Shown here piece by piece: positions 10,976 through 22,600 of a stretch of DNA of 64,000 bases. The notes under the pieces are model-generated. The model made no database searches, had not been told where the DNA came from, and worked only from the letters and a program-made list of their open reading frames with translations. This DNA comes from Tetrapyrgos nigripes. Lineage: Eukaryota > Basidiomycota > Agaricomycetes > Agaricales > Campanellaceae. The stretch spans positions 1-64,000 of the forward strand of contig JAACJM010000296.1 in the NCBI GenBank assembly GCA_013368315.1. The letters are read 5' to 3'. Each line of letters starts with the position of its first letter. Positions within the stretch are counted from its first letter, which is position 1. Made by a program: the position numbers and the translations under genes.

Positions 10976-10997
10976 AGCCCGCTCACTCGGCTGGCGC

Positions 10998-11388
10998 CTC
11001 GTTCTCAATAATAGGGGTATATACAGGGTTACTTATTATGAGGACTCACTTGGCACTGCACACCTCAAAAAAGGGTATGGCCATTAGTAACGTTGCAGCC
11101 CCATCTTCTCATTCTAACTAACTCAGGTTATAATCCACTCGGACCTTCAGCGCTTCAGCCCTCACTCTTTTTTATTATTAAGCTCTGGACTTCCCTCACT
11201 CAGCACTGCACACCTTGAAAAAGGGTATATACATGGGTATTATAAGCATTAGTTTTTGAGAACTTGGTTCAAGCCTACGTTGGTTTAGTTTCAGTCTGCT
11301 CAAAATACATGAAGTAAATATACTCTGTACTGTCCTTCATAGTCATTAAAATTTGAAAAATTCTGTGCATTAGTGTTGAGGATGTGCA
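10998..11388 (+). repeat. Dispersed repeat, copy 2
   Basis: Reverse complement of 2277-2680. It contains the duplicated gcactgcacacct...aaaaagggtat motif at about 11055-11080 and 11203-11228. Homology ends at gtgttgagg. Confidence 0.7.
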
Positions 11389-11662
11389 AGGATACTATCA
11401 GCCACCCCCACCCCCATATCTACCCACATCCTCCCACTCACACCTCCAAATCTTCCTCCATCATTAGTCACCTGAGGAAAGTATGCTTTCTTACAATTTA
11501 CTAATAGTTGACCTCAGTATGGTAGAATCTAAGGTTTTTTTGAGCTATTTACATCTTCATATATTCTACAGGGACCTTTTTGCTATATTCATTGAGGTAT
11601 GTAGCATATATGCTGTGGAACATAGGTAGTGAAGTTTGCCTGGGAAAACAGACGGACAGGGG

Positions 11663-11718
11663 CTTATTACCGGCAGTAAGCGCGGCCGTCAGTGGTGGCA
11701 GTTGTTTCCGTCGGAAGG
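11663..11718 (+). repeat. Short dispersed repeat with TTACCGGCAGTAA, copy 1
   Basis: The sequence from cttattaccggcagtaagcg to ttccgtcggaag is found reversed at 45115-45168. The core TTACCGGCAGTAA is close to a perfect palindrome. Probably a remnant of a small DNA element. Confidence 0.65.
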
Positions 11719-11791
11719 TTATGCAGATCACGTGACTTTGTGCCTTACTCGGTTAATTAGCCGCCGAAATCCTCACACGGGTAGTCGCATT

Positions 11792-11856
11792 CTATATAGA
11801 TATAGATATAGATATATAGATATATATAGATAGATATATAGATATAGATAGAGAGT
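11792..11856. repeat. Microsatellite (tatagata)n
   Basis: About 65 bp of alternating tatata and gata units. Confidence 0.9.
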
Positions 11857-11859
11857 ATA

Positions 11860-13020
11860 GCCGCTGGTATGGAACCAGTTGTCGGACAAAATGCGTATTT
11901 TCAATTGCCATAGCGTATGTCAGATTGCGTGAGAGTGGTTTTCACGGCAAATGCGAATTTTGCCGAGTATCAGACTAATGTTATGCACTATTGTGAAAGT
12001 CTGTTACGTGAAAGTCAAGGCTTGAAGTAGTGAATCATCAGGTCCTCTTGGTCAGGTGTAAGGTTTGCTTGACTTCAATTAGAGAGTGAGGCCGTTGTCA
12101 TTATTATCTGTGCTGTCACTAATGACTATTGCTATCTTAGAGTAAGCTGAGGTGTAGGAATGGCATGTTGTGGTGGTTGGAGATCTAAGTTAAATTGATG
12201 GTAAATTAGAGTATAATATCCCGTAGGCACACTGTCGATGATGTAAATGTTCCATGCTAGGGCCGCGTCTTTTTTAGCCGCCGGAGCGGTCATCTTGTTA
12301 AACGTTTTTACGGGTGAATATCCTTGTTTTTTTTTCCGCTTTGTTACTCTACTATGGATATGTGAGGTACACTTAATGGTCCCCGAGAACCTTGACTTCA
12401 CTTTTGGCGGCCAGAACACCCTCGTTTTGGTTGAAGCAAAGGTTTTTGGTGCCGTGGGGAAGTGCCTTAGCTCAGGCTTTACAACAATCTGACAATTCTG
12501 ACCTGGTCTCACGTCGCAGACTTAGCAGGTAAGCATAACACAGTCTAAAAATGGTTTTGCAAGCTCAAAATACGGAAAGCAACGCGACTTGCCGTCGAAA
12601 GGACCTGTGTGCGATATGACGTTTTGATCGCAGACTTTAATAACAAGTTGCTACACCGTTCAGCCACAGTTGGCATAGTCGGCGAAATCACAATGAAAGC
12701 GTTTGGATAAAAATACGAGATTTTCATATTTAGCTCTTGAAGGATCCTATGCCTATTTCAAAGGTAAATCTAAGGTCTAGGGACTCTTTTTGAGCTACAA
12801 GGTAGGTACGTGAGCAAAATAAATAGGCTTTGAAAGTACAAGTATGTAGTTCCACAGCTATATACTACTATTGTGAGTCAAGTTGATTAATAAGTGAGAA
12901 TAATCATCCCCAGCTCAGCATTGGTAAGGTGAGGTGGCAAAATAACCCAATGAAGCTGGAGAAAATTCACCAGAAGGATGGCGGTTGGTCACCAACTCAA
13001 CTTGGAGACGCGTGAGAAAG
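11860..13020. other. No recognisable gene
   Basis: Overlapping frames on both strands (12132-12512 minus, 126 residues, basic; 12247-12492 plus, 81 residues, hydrophobic start) show no motif I recognise and no splice context. One may be a remnant exon; neither is supported as a gene. Confidence 0.35.
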
Positions 13021-13023
13021 TAA

Positions 13024-13422
13024 ATGGGAAATATTGTGGATAGGGGCTGCACGACTCATGGCGTAGAGTCTAGAGATGCACAAAATGCAAACATCTACCA
13101 CGCCATTGTCGAAAAACTGCCCAATGTCGAGATCCTGCTGGTAGAGCTACCTACAGGACACTTAGTATTAAAATTATCACCACATTTCAACCTATCATAC
13201 TTATATGTCGACGACATTGGTGTTACCGTAAATTGGTCACTAGATAGTTACTACGTGATGTACCCTGTTCCCACATCTTTTTCGCCTCTCAATCTCATCT
13301 CTTCGGGGGAGCGATCCCCAGTTTGGCCTAATACCCCTTGCGAGTTGCACAAGAATATTTGGAGGGCTGTCATACACTGGTTTCTTGATTCTGAATCTTC
13401 GAAATTAGCTAATCGCTGTTAG
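13024..13422 (+). CDS. Hypothetical protein, single exon
   Basis: An open frame of 132 codons from ATG (MGNIVDRGCTTHGV) to TAG. The composition looks protein-like, with alternating hydrophobic and polar stretches (EILLVELPTGHLVLKL, YLYVDDIGVTVNWSLD) and a Trp-containing C-terminus. No domain recognised; YVDD here lacks the surrounding reverse-transcriptase motifs and is probably chance. A MITE-like repeat starts directly after the stop, so the end may be truncated. Could be a gene fragment. Confidence 0.35.
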   Translation: MGNIVDRGCTTHGVESRDAQNANIYHAIVEKLPNVEILLVELPTGHLVLKLSPHFNLSYLYVDDIGVTVNWSLDSYYVMYPVPTSFSPLNLISSGERSPVWPNTPCELHKNIWRAVIHWFLDSESSKLANRC

Positions 13423-13426
13423 GGCA

Positions 13427-13545
13427 TGGAAAGTTCAGTCCTGGATTTTGGTCCGGACTGAACTTCACTGGACTGAACCTGAAGTCCGACTCAAAGTTCA
13501 GAAATCCTGAGAACTGGACCACAGGTTCGCTTCATGATCCAATAA
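13427..13545 (+). mobile_element. GTCCGGACTGAACTT-type MITE fragment
   Basis: Starts TAGGGCATGGAAAGTTCAGTCC and holds alternating agttcagtcc / ggactgaac motifs that can fold back. The same motifs, with a TTAGGGTGCGGAAAGTCC end, are found on the minus strand at 44110-44275. The right end is not clear. Confidence 0.45.
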
Positions 13546-13584
13546 GCCATCAGAATTGGTGGACGCATCCGAACGCGTTCGAAT

Positions 13585-13899
13585 GTGTTTAGACCAGTAA
13601 AGTTTGAAGCTGAGCAGTCCAAATTTGGTAAGCAAGATTTCTTAAGGCATGCCAAATGTGTTTCTGTCTTCAATTTCTATGTGCGCTCTTTCTCAATATC
13701 CAGTGCACCTGTCTGTTTTGCACCAAGTTTCTGGGTAGCTTCTTTTCCTCAACGCAGACAGGTTCAAAACACACCTAAATCGTTTATTCATGCACTGAAG
13801 AACCCACAGTACATCCTTCGCACCCTTCTTCCACTCAACCCTCTCGCTCTCGTCCATCAGGAAAATGCTCAGAGGCAACTTCATGCAAAAGTAGCCTAA
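13585..13899 (+). pseudogene. Possible remnant of the hypothetical family at 15531-16233
   Basis: The end of this stretch, in a frame ending at 13896, reads IRKMLRGNFMQK. It matches the end of the minus-strand pseudogene at 15531 (IREMLRGNFMQ). Upstream similarity is not obvious. The overlapping 104-codon frame is probably not a real protein. Confidence 0.3.
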
Positions 13900-15566
13900 T
13901 CATGCATTTTGGGAATGAAAATGCATAATTATGTATAACCCATACAACACGTTGCATCCTTTCTGTATTCTATTGTACAACCATGCACTTATTGCATCCT
14001 CATGTACTCTGTTTGATAAGACATGCACAATGTTGTCTAATAAAGAAGTCACGATCAAAAATCGATGAAGTGTGGTGTGATGAACGAAATTGAAGTAGTA
14101 TCCAAGTAGTAGAATTGTACATAGCCTAAGCTCGTGTCAACTGAGATAATAGAGGTAAAAACCGAGGCTGTAGGGCAAAGGTACTATGTACTCAGAGGGC
14201 ATATAAAAAAAAAAGGTCTGAGCCTAGTACAACAAATGTAGTACCCAGCAACTAAAAAGCAACAGCAAAGCAGTTGAGTGAACAAGAATGCGTAGTGAAC
14301 ACATGCACATAGGTAATAAACTCCTCCCCAGACAGACGACAGTGGGACAGACAGAGGACAGCCGCACTGGATAGCGTCAAGATTGTGAAGTAATTTAACC
14401 CTAACCTGAACAAGAAGCCAGGACTTCTTCCAAATAGAATAATTGAAACTCCGCTGAAGAACTGTACAGTTACTGCTAAAGCATGTCAACAAACGGTCAC
14501 CTGACATGTTGACTTTCTTTCTAATCCACTCGCTTGTCACAAGTTCGAGACTCTCCTCCCTGATCACTCTCCGCCTGTTTCACAGTAGGGTCATTGGATG
14601 TTTCTGCTTTAAGGTAAGTACTATGCTTCCTTTTTACCGCCTGTTGACCATTGTATCTTCTCCGGTGCAATTGTGCAGCACTCTAAGCTCATGCTTGTAA
14701 TGACTTATTCCAGGTGCGTCTTGCGCCTTACCCTTTATCTATGGATCAATGCTAATACTTGTACTCGTTTGTCTACAGAATACAGCATATACTCGAAGTT
14801 CCTTAGTTGTATGTCGCTGCACTGTCGCCTTCCCTTCGTTGAGATTAACTCACTGTCTTGCCAAGTTCACCCTAGTGGTACTATCTGAATCCTCACCCCT
14901 TGAAGCTCTTCATATGGTCCTTGAGCCATCATTAATCAAGTATGTTTGTGTCCTCTTTGAATTTCAATGCTAGCTGAACTGCAGGTTTTGTTTGATGCCA
15001 GCTGATAGGATGGTTTTACAAGGTCCCACCAGTGTTTGGCTCATCGCAGACACACAGGTATGTCCTCCCCAGTTGTAAGTCATACTTCAGCAGTGATCGA
15101 TACACTGACGGCATCTGATTTGTCACAAACTCCTTGGTATGTCTGCATCACCATTCGCATGCTATCCTTCAGCTAACAGCACTGCTTGTACAGGTTTCCG
15201 TTACATGCAACTGTAGGTGTATTGTAAACTGTAGTCTGTCACTAGACCTGTGTAGTCCATACATAGATATTGTTGTATTAGCCACTGCTCATCAATTTAT
15301 CACTTCTTCGCCTTCATATTGTTCTTGCTGTGTGGAATGTTGTGAATCAAAGGGAATATTGGACTGCAATCAACGAATATAAGCATATATTTTACTGCAT
15401 GAAACTGTATACTTTATGCATAGAATGGTATAAATTTTGGATCCTAGGAAGGGACTTGCATGAGGTTCATAATTTGTGATAATGTGCATAATTATGCATT
15501 CTCATGTGATTTCCTGCCTTGATTATGCTCTTATTGCATGAAGTTGCCTCTGAGCATTTCCCTGAT
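13855..15566. repeat. Inverted repeat arms 13855-13936 and 15487-15566
   Basis: Shared blocks, one arm reversed, are catcagg.aaatgctcagag, gcaacttcatgcaa, taatca and aatgcataattatg. The arms enclose about 1.55 kb without a convincing gene. They could be the ends of a degenerate element or two copies of one gene end in opposite orientation. Confidence 0.55.
13940..15480. other. No recognisable gene between the inverted arms
   Basis: Several frames of 60-127 codons exist on both strands (for example 14184-14567 minus, Cys-rich and hydrophobic), with many GT/AG pairs but no recognisable protein. Confidence 0.4.
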
Positions 15567-16233
15567 GTCATTGCTCTTCATGCTCCAGTAGAACAGGCAC
15601 AAGACCACCATTAGCATACCACACTGCCCTAGTCTTTTCATACCTTCCCAGCTCTCTCCAGAATCCTCCTCTTGGACCCCAACAATACGGCCATTTACAT
15701 CGTGTTCCCACCAATCTGGGTTTACAGCTGACCACCACTGCCACCACTCACGTGAAAACTCTTCTACATCAGGCACACCACTCATGTGAAAACTCTTCTA
15801 CATCAGGCATTTCCTCTGGTGGCGATGATGGAATCGACTTGTGGTTCTTGCTCCACCACTGAACCAAGGAAGGACGAGCTGGACATGGTAAGAATGCCTT
15901 TGTTCCGTTCGGGTTTTCAAACTGATATGCCCTCTCCAGAGATATACATTCCTTCAGCAAGTCAACCCACAGTTTGTCTTTCGCAAGGACCTCATTTCCA
16001 ACAAACGTTTCACAAGCCATTCTCAATCATGCAGGCGCAGTATCCAGGTCTAGACCCTCCATTGTGATCATTTCCTGCCCATTGTCTGTCTCATCCATGG
16101 CTCCTGTCGAGTCTGTTGACTTGTCAGTTAACATGACAGCAGAGTCATGTCGAGATCCTTCCTGGTCAATGGGTATGACATCGGAGGGGGAGGCTGGGCC
16201 ATCAACAATTGTATTGGACTTCGGTAGCGGCAT
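15531..16233 (-). pseudogene. Basidiomycete hypothetical protein, frameshifted by a 34-bp tandem duplication
   Basis: The minus strand reads an acidic N-terminus (16233-16027), an in-frame TGA, then ETFVGNEVLAKDKLW...LLKECISLERAYQFENP...RPSLVQWWSKNHK (to 15769), and in a shifted frame PDVEEFSREWWQWWSAVNPDW...GQCGMLMVVLCLFYW (to 15531). I recognise the pattern ISLERAY.FENP, RPS.V.WW and EFS.EWW.WW..VNP.W from a widespread uncharacterised Agaricomycete protein family; its role is unknown. A 34-bp duplication (15744-15777 and 15778-15811) lies exactly at the frame switch and explains it. Confidence 0.6.
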
Positions 16234-16267
16234 CAGTAGTGATGATTGTGAAGGAGGTAACTCTGGT

Positions 16268-17560
16268 CAGCTGTAGCTGTAACTACTACACATAGTATAC
16301 TGATAGTACTCTGCTGGGCACAATGCGTAGTATGTAGAGGCTTATCTGTACCTATATTATGGTATGATACTATGCATAGTGAGTCACTGTTCCACTCCAT
16401 ACCATGCATAGTATATCACATTTTATTTTTGCATATCATACATAGTAAGCCACTGTGCCAGCCCCATACCATGCATAGTATACTCATATTTTATTTTATT
16501 GCATACCATGCGTAGTAAGCCACTGTGCCCCTTAGAGGGCAGGTTTTTCTCACGCCTCAAAATTTGATGGGAGGTGCAGGCCGTCGGTAGGGCCCAGAAT
16601 CTGCAAATCAAATAGGGGTAGTAGCTGTGGCTGGCTCAGAAAATGCAAAATAAATTCCCAGAGCCGGCAATGAAAAGTGATATGAGCATATAAGGGGGTG
16701 TGTTTTGGGTCGCTGAATCCAAATATGCAATCAGATTTACAATATCTGCAGTGGTTATAGAGATATGGCCAAAATACTGTCCAAAATACAGCAAAAGAGC
16801 AGGATGGGTACTGGCCATTGCATCCAATCAGCTCTGATCATCATGTAACTTGGTAGGATACTGCTTTTAGATTCTCTAAACGTGGGAATAACATTTATTT
16901 TATTATATAATCAATGCCTGGTGAGATATCCTCAATTTACTCACAAAAAAGTGAAAAATTTGGGATGAGCCTCTAATATAATTATAGATATGTTTACTAG
17001 GGTATTTTGTGTGCCTGAATCTGGATATCTACTTGGATAAGCTCTATATTCTGTGGTTTTGGTGATATTGAATACTTACCCCTAAATATAGGTACCTGTG
17101 GCACCCACAAATATGCAACTTAAAAATTTGTTTGAGTGGGTGGATAAATGTTCGTTACTACTCTCAACCAGTATATAAAGTTATATTCTCCATATCTTTA
17201 AGATACAAGACCCTATTTCCAATTTATTCTTCAAAAAACGCCACAAAAAGCGAAAAAGAGGAATGGCCATGGACAGGGCATGGTATGGCATCCAATATGA
17301 TCATGGATATGCCTACTAAGGTAACTTTGGTTGTGGAATCCTAATATCCACTTGGATTGGCTCTATAAGCTCTGGCTACTCTGCTATTCAAGACTTACCC
17401 CCAAACATGGGTACCTGTGGCACCTGCAAATATGTACCTTGTAAAATAGGTTGAGTGGGTTTAAAAGTGTTGAATGATGTCTAAAACAGTAATATGAAGT
17501 CATATCGCTTATATCTCCAAGTTCAAAGACTCTATTCTCAATTTGTTCCCCAGACAGCAA
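16268..17560 (-). repeat. Left arm of a long inverted-repeat element
   Basis: Begins CAGCTGTAGCTGTAACTAC and is the reverse complement of 29200-30497. The outer 220 bp that I compared base by base are identical; a few differences appear further in (around 17235-17250), and similarity fades near 17560. The arm holds repeated ACTATGCATAGT-type palindromes (16360-16530) and two short frames whose predicted peptides are identical in both arms. They have no recognisable domain and I do not call them genes. Confidence 0.9.
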
Positions 17561-17742
17561 AGATAGCCCATATTTCCACCTTCATTGGCACATATACCCA
17601 TCTTTTGGCTATGGGACTGGCATTCTGACTACCATTCCACCATTCTAAGCCATAATCCTCGTGTTACTGACAGTTTGGAGATTGTCACTCAAAGACATGC
17701 TCAGACATAGCCTTAAGTGCTATAAGTACCATTATGTGCAAC

Positions 17743-18574
17743 TGTTAGGATACGTACAAAGAGTTGTAGTACGTAGCTTTATTCAAATAACAAGTACCAA
17801 GTAAGTATACTAAGTACGAGTAACCGCTAGGCAGTCTAATGGATCTACACACAAATAGGGGCTTTAAGTACTTAAGGTTGAACTCGGTAAGGTGAATACC
17901 AGGTAATTTGTAGTACTTAGAGAAAAGTTCTTGATGTTGCGGGTAAAGGAATCAATTGATATGCAGTCGTGAATCCGATGGCAGCCGTTAGGTAAATGTA
18001 TCAAGTGATTAGTAGTATGGGAAATGAGCTTATGCAGTCGAGTAGATCGACGGCAACCTTAAGGCACGGTTATAATAGTCTACCAAGTATATTTAGGTAC
18101 GTACGATACAAAATAGCAGACTGGGGATCCTCGAATCCCCAGCTAGCTTTTATACATGCAAGATTTGAATTGGTATCTACGGGTCCCTTCAACACGCACT
18201 GCCTTCTGAGTCCCTTTGACTCAGATGGCCTCCTCCTGACTCGTCCTGACTCTTCAACGGCTCTCCGTCACTCCCTACTGGTTCCGTATTCCTTCTCGAC
18301 TCATTTCGACTCCTCCTCGCTTCCCAGTTGATATCCGTTGACTCATTCTTACGCTTTGATACCTGCTGACTTTACTATTCGGTCCTCTTCAGGTTTGTGG
18401 GACGAATGGTGCTTCTTTGAATCACCTCCCGTTATCCGTATTTGGCAAGGTATACTCTTGCCAGCCGTTGCGTTGGTTCCCTCTTTACGAGGCAGTTCGG
18501 GCTCCTCCTCCGATGACTGTTCGTGGTCACATGGTTCATGTTTTGACGCGTCGCGTTCTGGTCGCGTCATAACA
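17743..18574 (-). repeat. 3' LTR of the gypsy-like element
   Basis: 832 bp. Compared with 28203-29034 I count about sixteen differences, every one a transition, mostly at CG/TG/CA positions. Open frames that appear in both LTRs (for example 18338-18613) are incidental. Confidence 0.9.
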
Positions 18575-18911
18575 GTACCCCCGTTTTTTATGCCTGAGCC
18601 CTCGAAGGCATGAACTACCTTGTGGGTAAGCCTTCTGAGAGTTAATGTCAGTGGAAATGTTGCTGGCAATACTGACATCGTGAGAGATGCGCCCTGGTCT
18701 GGATTGAGTGAAAATTTTTTGCTTCGAAATTTGGTAACTGATGCTGGAGTGGTGGCTGAGTCTTCGTTGACTTGAAAAATTTCTTCGAGTTCACGCCCTC
18801 TCCCAAATCACAAAGTTCTAAGACCCTAGGCCCATCCTTCATTTAGGTATAAAAGCTGGTCAAGTTCTTGGATATTTTCTCATTCCCCCCTTTCGACATT
18901 CCCTCTATGCA

Positions 18912-19353
18912 ATGGATCCTTCCTCTCTTGCCATTCCTCCTACTCCCTGCCCTTCTCCTATCTCGTCTTCGTCTGTCGGTCACCCTGGTTCCCATCGCGA
19001 GGTTGTCGATGTTAATGTTCAGCGTCAAAAGTGAGTGCTTCATAGTAGTTTTGACCCTTGTTACTTGTCCTCTTTGCCTGTACTGATTTTTTATCCACTT
19101 TTTTACAGTCTTGCTCCTTCATTGGACTCTCTCGTTCGTCTTGGTAATCGGGTGCAGAACCTTGTTACCGAGGTCAAGGCGAAGGAGATTCTTATACAGT
19201 CCTTGAATGAAGAAGTTAAAAAGGGGGCTCAAGAACACCTTCAGTGAGTATTCTTCTCTATCGTTTGGTTCCTTACTCATGGACTGGGTTGTTATTCCTT
19301 CAGGCTTATGGCTAAAATCGAACGCGAGTCCAACAACTGGCAGCAAATGGGTG
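18912..19353 (+). pseudogene. Promoter-bearing, spliced gene fragment with coiled-coil, inside the gypsy-like element
   Basis: A TATAAAA box at 18848-18854 precedes an ATG at 18912. Exons 18912-19030, 19109-19243 and 19304-19353 join in frame, separated by introns with GTGAGT donors and TTACAG/TTCAG acceptors; a fourth boundary, GTAAGT, opens at 19354. The product starts MDPSSLAIPPTPCPSPISSS and continues into a heptad-like stretch (LGNRVQNLVTEVKAKEIL, then LNEEVKKG) suggesting a coiled coil. The copia at 19395 interrupts what would follow and no further exons are found. It is antisense to the gypsy-like element. It may be a captured host gene piece; function unknown. Confidence 0.55.
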
Positions 19354-19394
19354 GTAAGTACTGTTTAGGTTGATTAATTTTTGCACAGCTGACT

Positions 19395-19629
19395 TATTAG
19401 ACTTAGGTTATCTTAGCGAATAGTCTTAGTGAGAGTCACAAAGTGGGGGGTAAGAGCGTGCAAACGTATCTCGCTTGACTCTCAAGTATATATCATTAAT
19501 CAAAGTAGTATAACAATATAAATAGTCTAAGTATATCCGTATGATCATTTGACCATATGTCCGCAGTACCTAATTGATGCCGTATGCATAATAGCTTAGT
19601 AACTTGATCATTATCATTTAATTCCAACA
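19395..19629 (-). repeat. 3' LTR of the intact copia element
   Basis: 235 bp, reading TGTTGGAATTAAATG to TCTAATA on the minus strand. Confidence 0.9.
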
Positions 19630-19636
19630 CTCCCCT

Positions 19637-22600
19637 TCAAGTGGATATCCCTAGTAATCGGGAGAAACACTTGATCTTATCAGTGGAAAGAGCTTTTGTA
19701 AGTATATCCGCAAGTTGATCATTAGTTGACACATGTTTAACTCGTATGTATCGTTGATGTATCCGATCAGTAAGAAAGTTTTTATGGATATTGAAATGCT
19801 TAGTTCTCTGAGTATGTTGTTCTTCAGGAGCACGTATAATTGCCAAAGTAGATGCACTATCTGAGTTGATAAGTACTGGCTCCTGTTCGGCATTTAGAAT
19901 TTCTTCTATAAAATCTTTCAAATAAATAGCTTCTTGTGAGGCATGTGCGAGTGCGCAAAGTTCAGCCTCAGTAACTGATAAAGTTACCAGTGTGCCTCGC
20001 TTACTTGACCACGAAATAAGCGATTCAGCAAATTTGAATGTATAGCCCATGATTGGTTTATTGCCATATGTGGACATACCATCAGAGTCGGCAAATCCAT
20101 AAGTAGAAGTAATAGTAGGGCTCCCTAGGTTGAGCCAGTAATCGCAAGTTCCTTTTAGATAAAGATAGCATTGTTTAGCTGCAGCGTAATGCTCTTCACC
20201 TGGATCATTAGGGTATCTTGCTAGTTGACCAGTACAATATGCAATGTCTGGCCTAGTACAGTCAGCGACATATGGTAAACCACCGACTAGTGACATATAG
20301 TGCTTAATAGCAGCGGCGTCCCGTTGCGGTTCACTCCCAGGTCTAGGGCTAAGACTTTGCCCGGGTAGCATAGGTGTACAGCATGTATGTAATTGGTCAA
20401 AATTGTATCGTTTGAGAATATTCTCAATGTAATGTTTCTGACGGAGTTTAATAGTATGATTATTCCTATCTCGTTGAATTTCCATACCGAGAATCCAGTG
20501 GATTTCTCCACCGTCAGTGACTTGGATGTGACCACTAAGTGCAGTAACAAAAGCTTGTGCAGTAGCTTTGTTGATAGTACATAAAGTAATGTCATCGACG
20601 TGACAAGATAGTATTAAAATGAGTTTATTCTCATGATATCGGTAGAATACCGCATTATCGTAAGTAGACTTCTTAAGTCCTAGTAACTTTATGAGAATAT
20701 TGCATAATTTTTCATACCATCGACGACCAGCTTGTTTCAACCCATATAGAGTCTTTCTGAGTTTAAGTACGTAGCCTTCAGGTAAGTTAGGTAGTAAATT
20801 ACCCGGAGGTGGACGAAGGTATAATGTTTCCTCGTCAGTAACGTTTCCGTAAAGATAGGCAGATTTAATATCAATCTGAGTAGTTTCATAGTCTAATGAA
20901 GCTGCAAGAGCAAGTATAAAACGTGTACTGCTCATGCGTGCTACAGGGGCAAAGATATCATTTGTGTAGTAATCAATGCCTTCTTGTTGACTAAAGCCTT
21001 GTGCTACTAGTCTAGATTTCAATTTGGTCTGTTTGCCAAGTTCGTACTTAGTTTTGTAGACAAATCTGGAACCAATGATATTCGCATCAGCAGGAGGTTT
21101 GACGTATTCCCAGGTTCCTAGACTTTCTAGAGATTCTATCTCAGCTTTCATGGAATCAAACCATGCATCACGTTGTGGATGATTGAGTACATCCTTGAAT
21201 GAAATTGGATCGCCAACGTTATCAGCGTAGTAAACATTGAATTCTGTTAAGAAGAAAGCAATGTTTTGTTCAACTTCATTGTAAAGTAAACCTCTGGCTT
21301 CTTGGATCCTTTTTGATCGTCTTGGGCCATCAGGTTGTTTAGTTTCGTCTTCGTCGACATCCATTGGTTCAGGTTCGTGTTCCTGAGAAGTTGGAGTTTC
21401 ATTTGTATTTTCTTCTGTAGTTTCTAATGGTTCTTGATTTTTGTTTTGTAACTCCCCTTCAACTTGTGATTTGGACGTTAAGAATTGCAAGTTGCGTTCT
21501 ACATTCACTTTAGTACCAAAGTAGACATAATGGCCTTTTGAATGATCGTCAAAGCCTAACCAAACTCCACGGTTTCCTTTAGGAGTTAGTTTACTAGTTC
21601 TTGCTTCGTCATATACAATGCAAGGTGTACCAAAGCTATGTAGATTGTCTAAGTTTGCGTTAACACCGTAACATTTAAAATAGGGAGTTTGCATTTTCAA
21701 TGCAGTTTTCGGAGATCTATTAAGTATGTACATAGTATAAAGTCCTGCATGCCACCATAAACAATTAGGTAGTTTTCCAGTATGCAGATTAACACAAATA
21801 CCATTCATGATATGTTGATGTATGTTTTCAGCAACTCCATTTTGCTGAGGCGTGTCATGAACTGTATAACATGCAATTGTACCTTGTGCTTTCAAGTAGT
21901 TTTTGAATGCACCCGAAGTAAATACGGCATCGTTATCTGATTGTAGAATTTTAACTTTGATACCATATTGTGTAAATAGTTCAGTAGTAAATGTAACCCA
22001 TTGGGTATAAGCTTCGTCTTTTGTTTTAAGTGGAGATAATATTAACCAACGCGTACAGTCGTCGACGATGGTTAACCAGTATTTGTAGCCTTCAATAGAG
22101 GCAGTTCGTAATGGACCAAATATATCAATATGAAAATGGTCTCCGAAGTTTTCTGCTAATTCTGAAGTACGTTGTTTCGGAACAGAAAGTCTATGTATAT
22201 TATTGATGATGCAGTCTTCGCATTGAGTTTCTGTCCAATCATCAATAATGATTGTAATAATAGATTTATCTGTTTTTAGTAATGTTTTTAGATTTGTATA
22301 ACTCATATGACCAATTTGTTTGTGAAGTTCGTATAAACTTAAAGTAGCAACGTTATCACTCAATTTTTTAGTTGTGATGGAGTAAAGTTTGGCGCTCTCG
22401 TGTATAATGCCAATGAAATTGTCCTTGTCATTCCGTATTATACATAAATGATCATGAAAAGTAAAAGTATAGTCCGCTTTTTGTGAAATACTGATTAAAG
22501 TAAACGGAAGTTTTGAGTTATAGTATACATTTTTAAGAGTGATCGATGAAGACTCACTATTGTCCTTCCTCACTTCTACCCGCATATCGCCTGCTAATCG

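Noticed and set aside
13024..13422. YVDD motif as a reverse-transcriptase active site
   Set aside because: No other RT block is present around it; the motif is short enough to occur by chance.
16423..16827. Two short minus-strand ORFs with identical copies at 29938-30342
   Set aside because: Identity of the peptides follows from near identity of the inverted arms; they lack start context, domains or splice sites.
18338..18613. ORFs inside the gypsy LTRs on both strands
   Set aside because: They lie in regulatory repeat sequence, change with LTR divergence and have no recognisable product.
20287..20595. Secondary-frame ORFs within the copia gag-pol
   Set aside because: Shadows of the intact 1488-codon frame.
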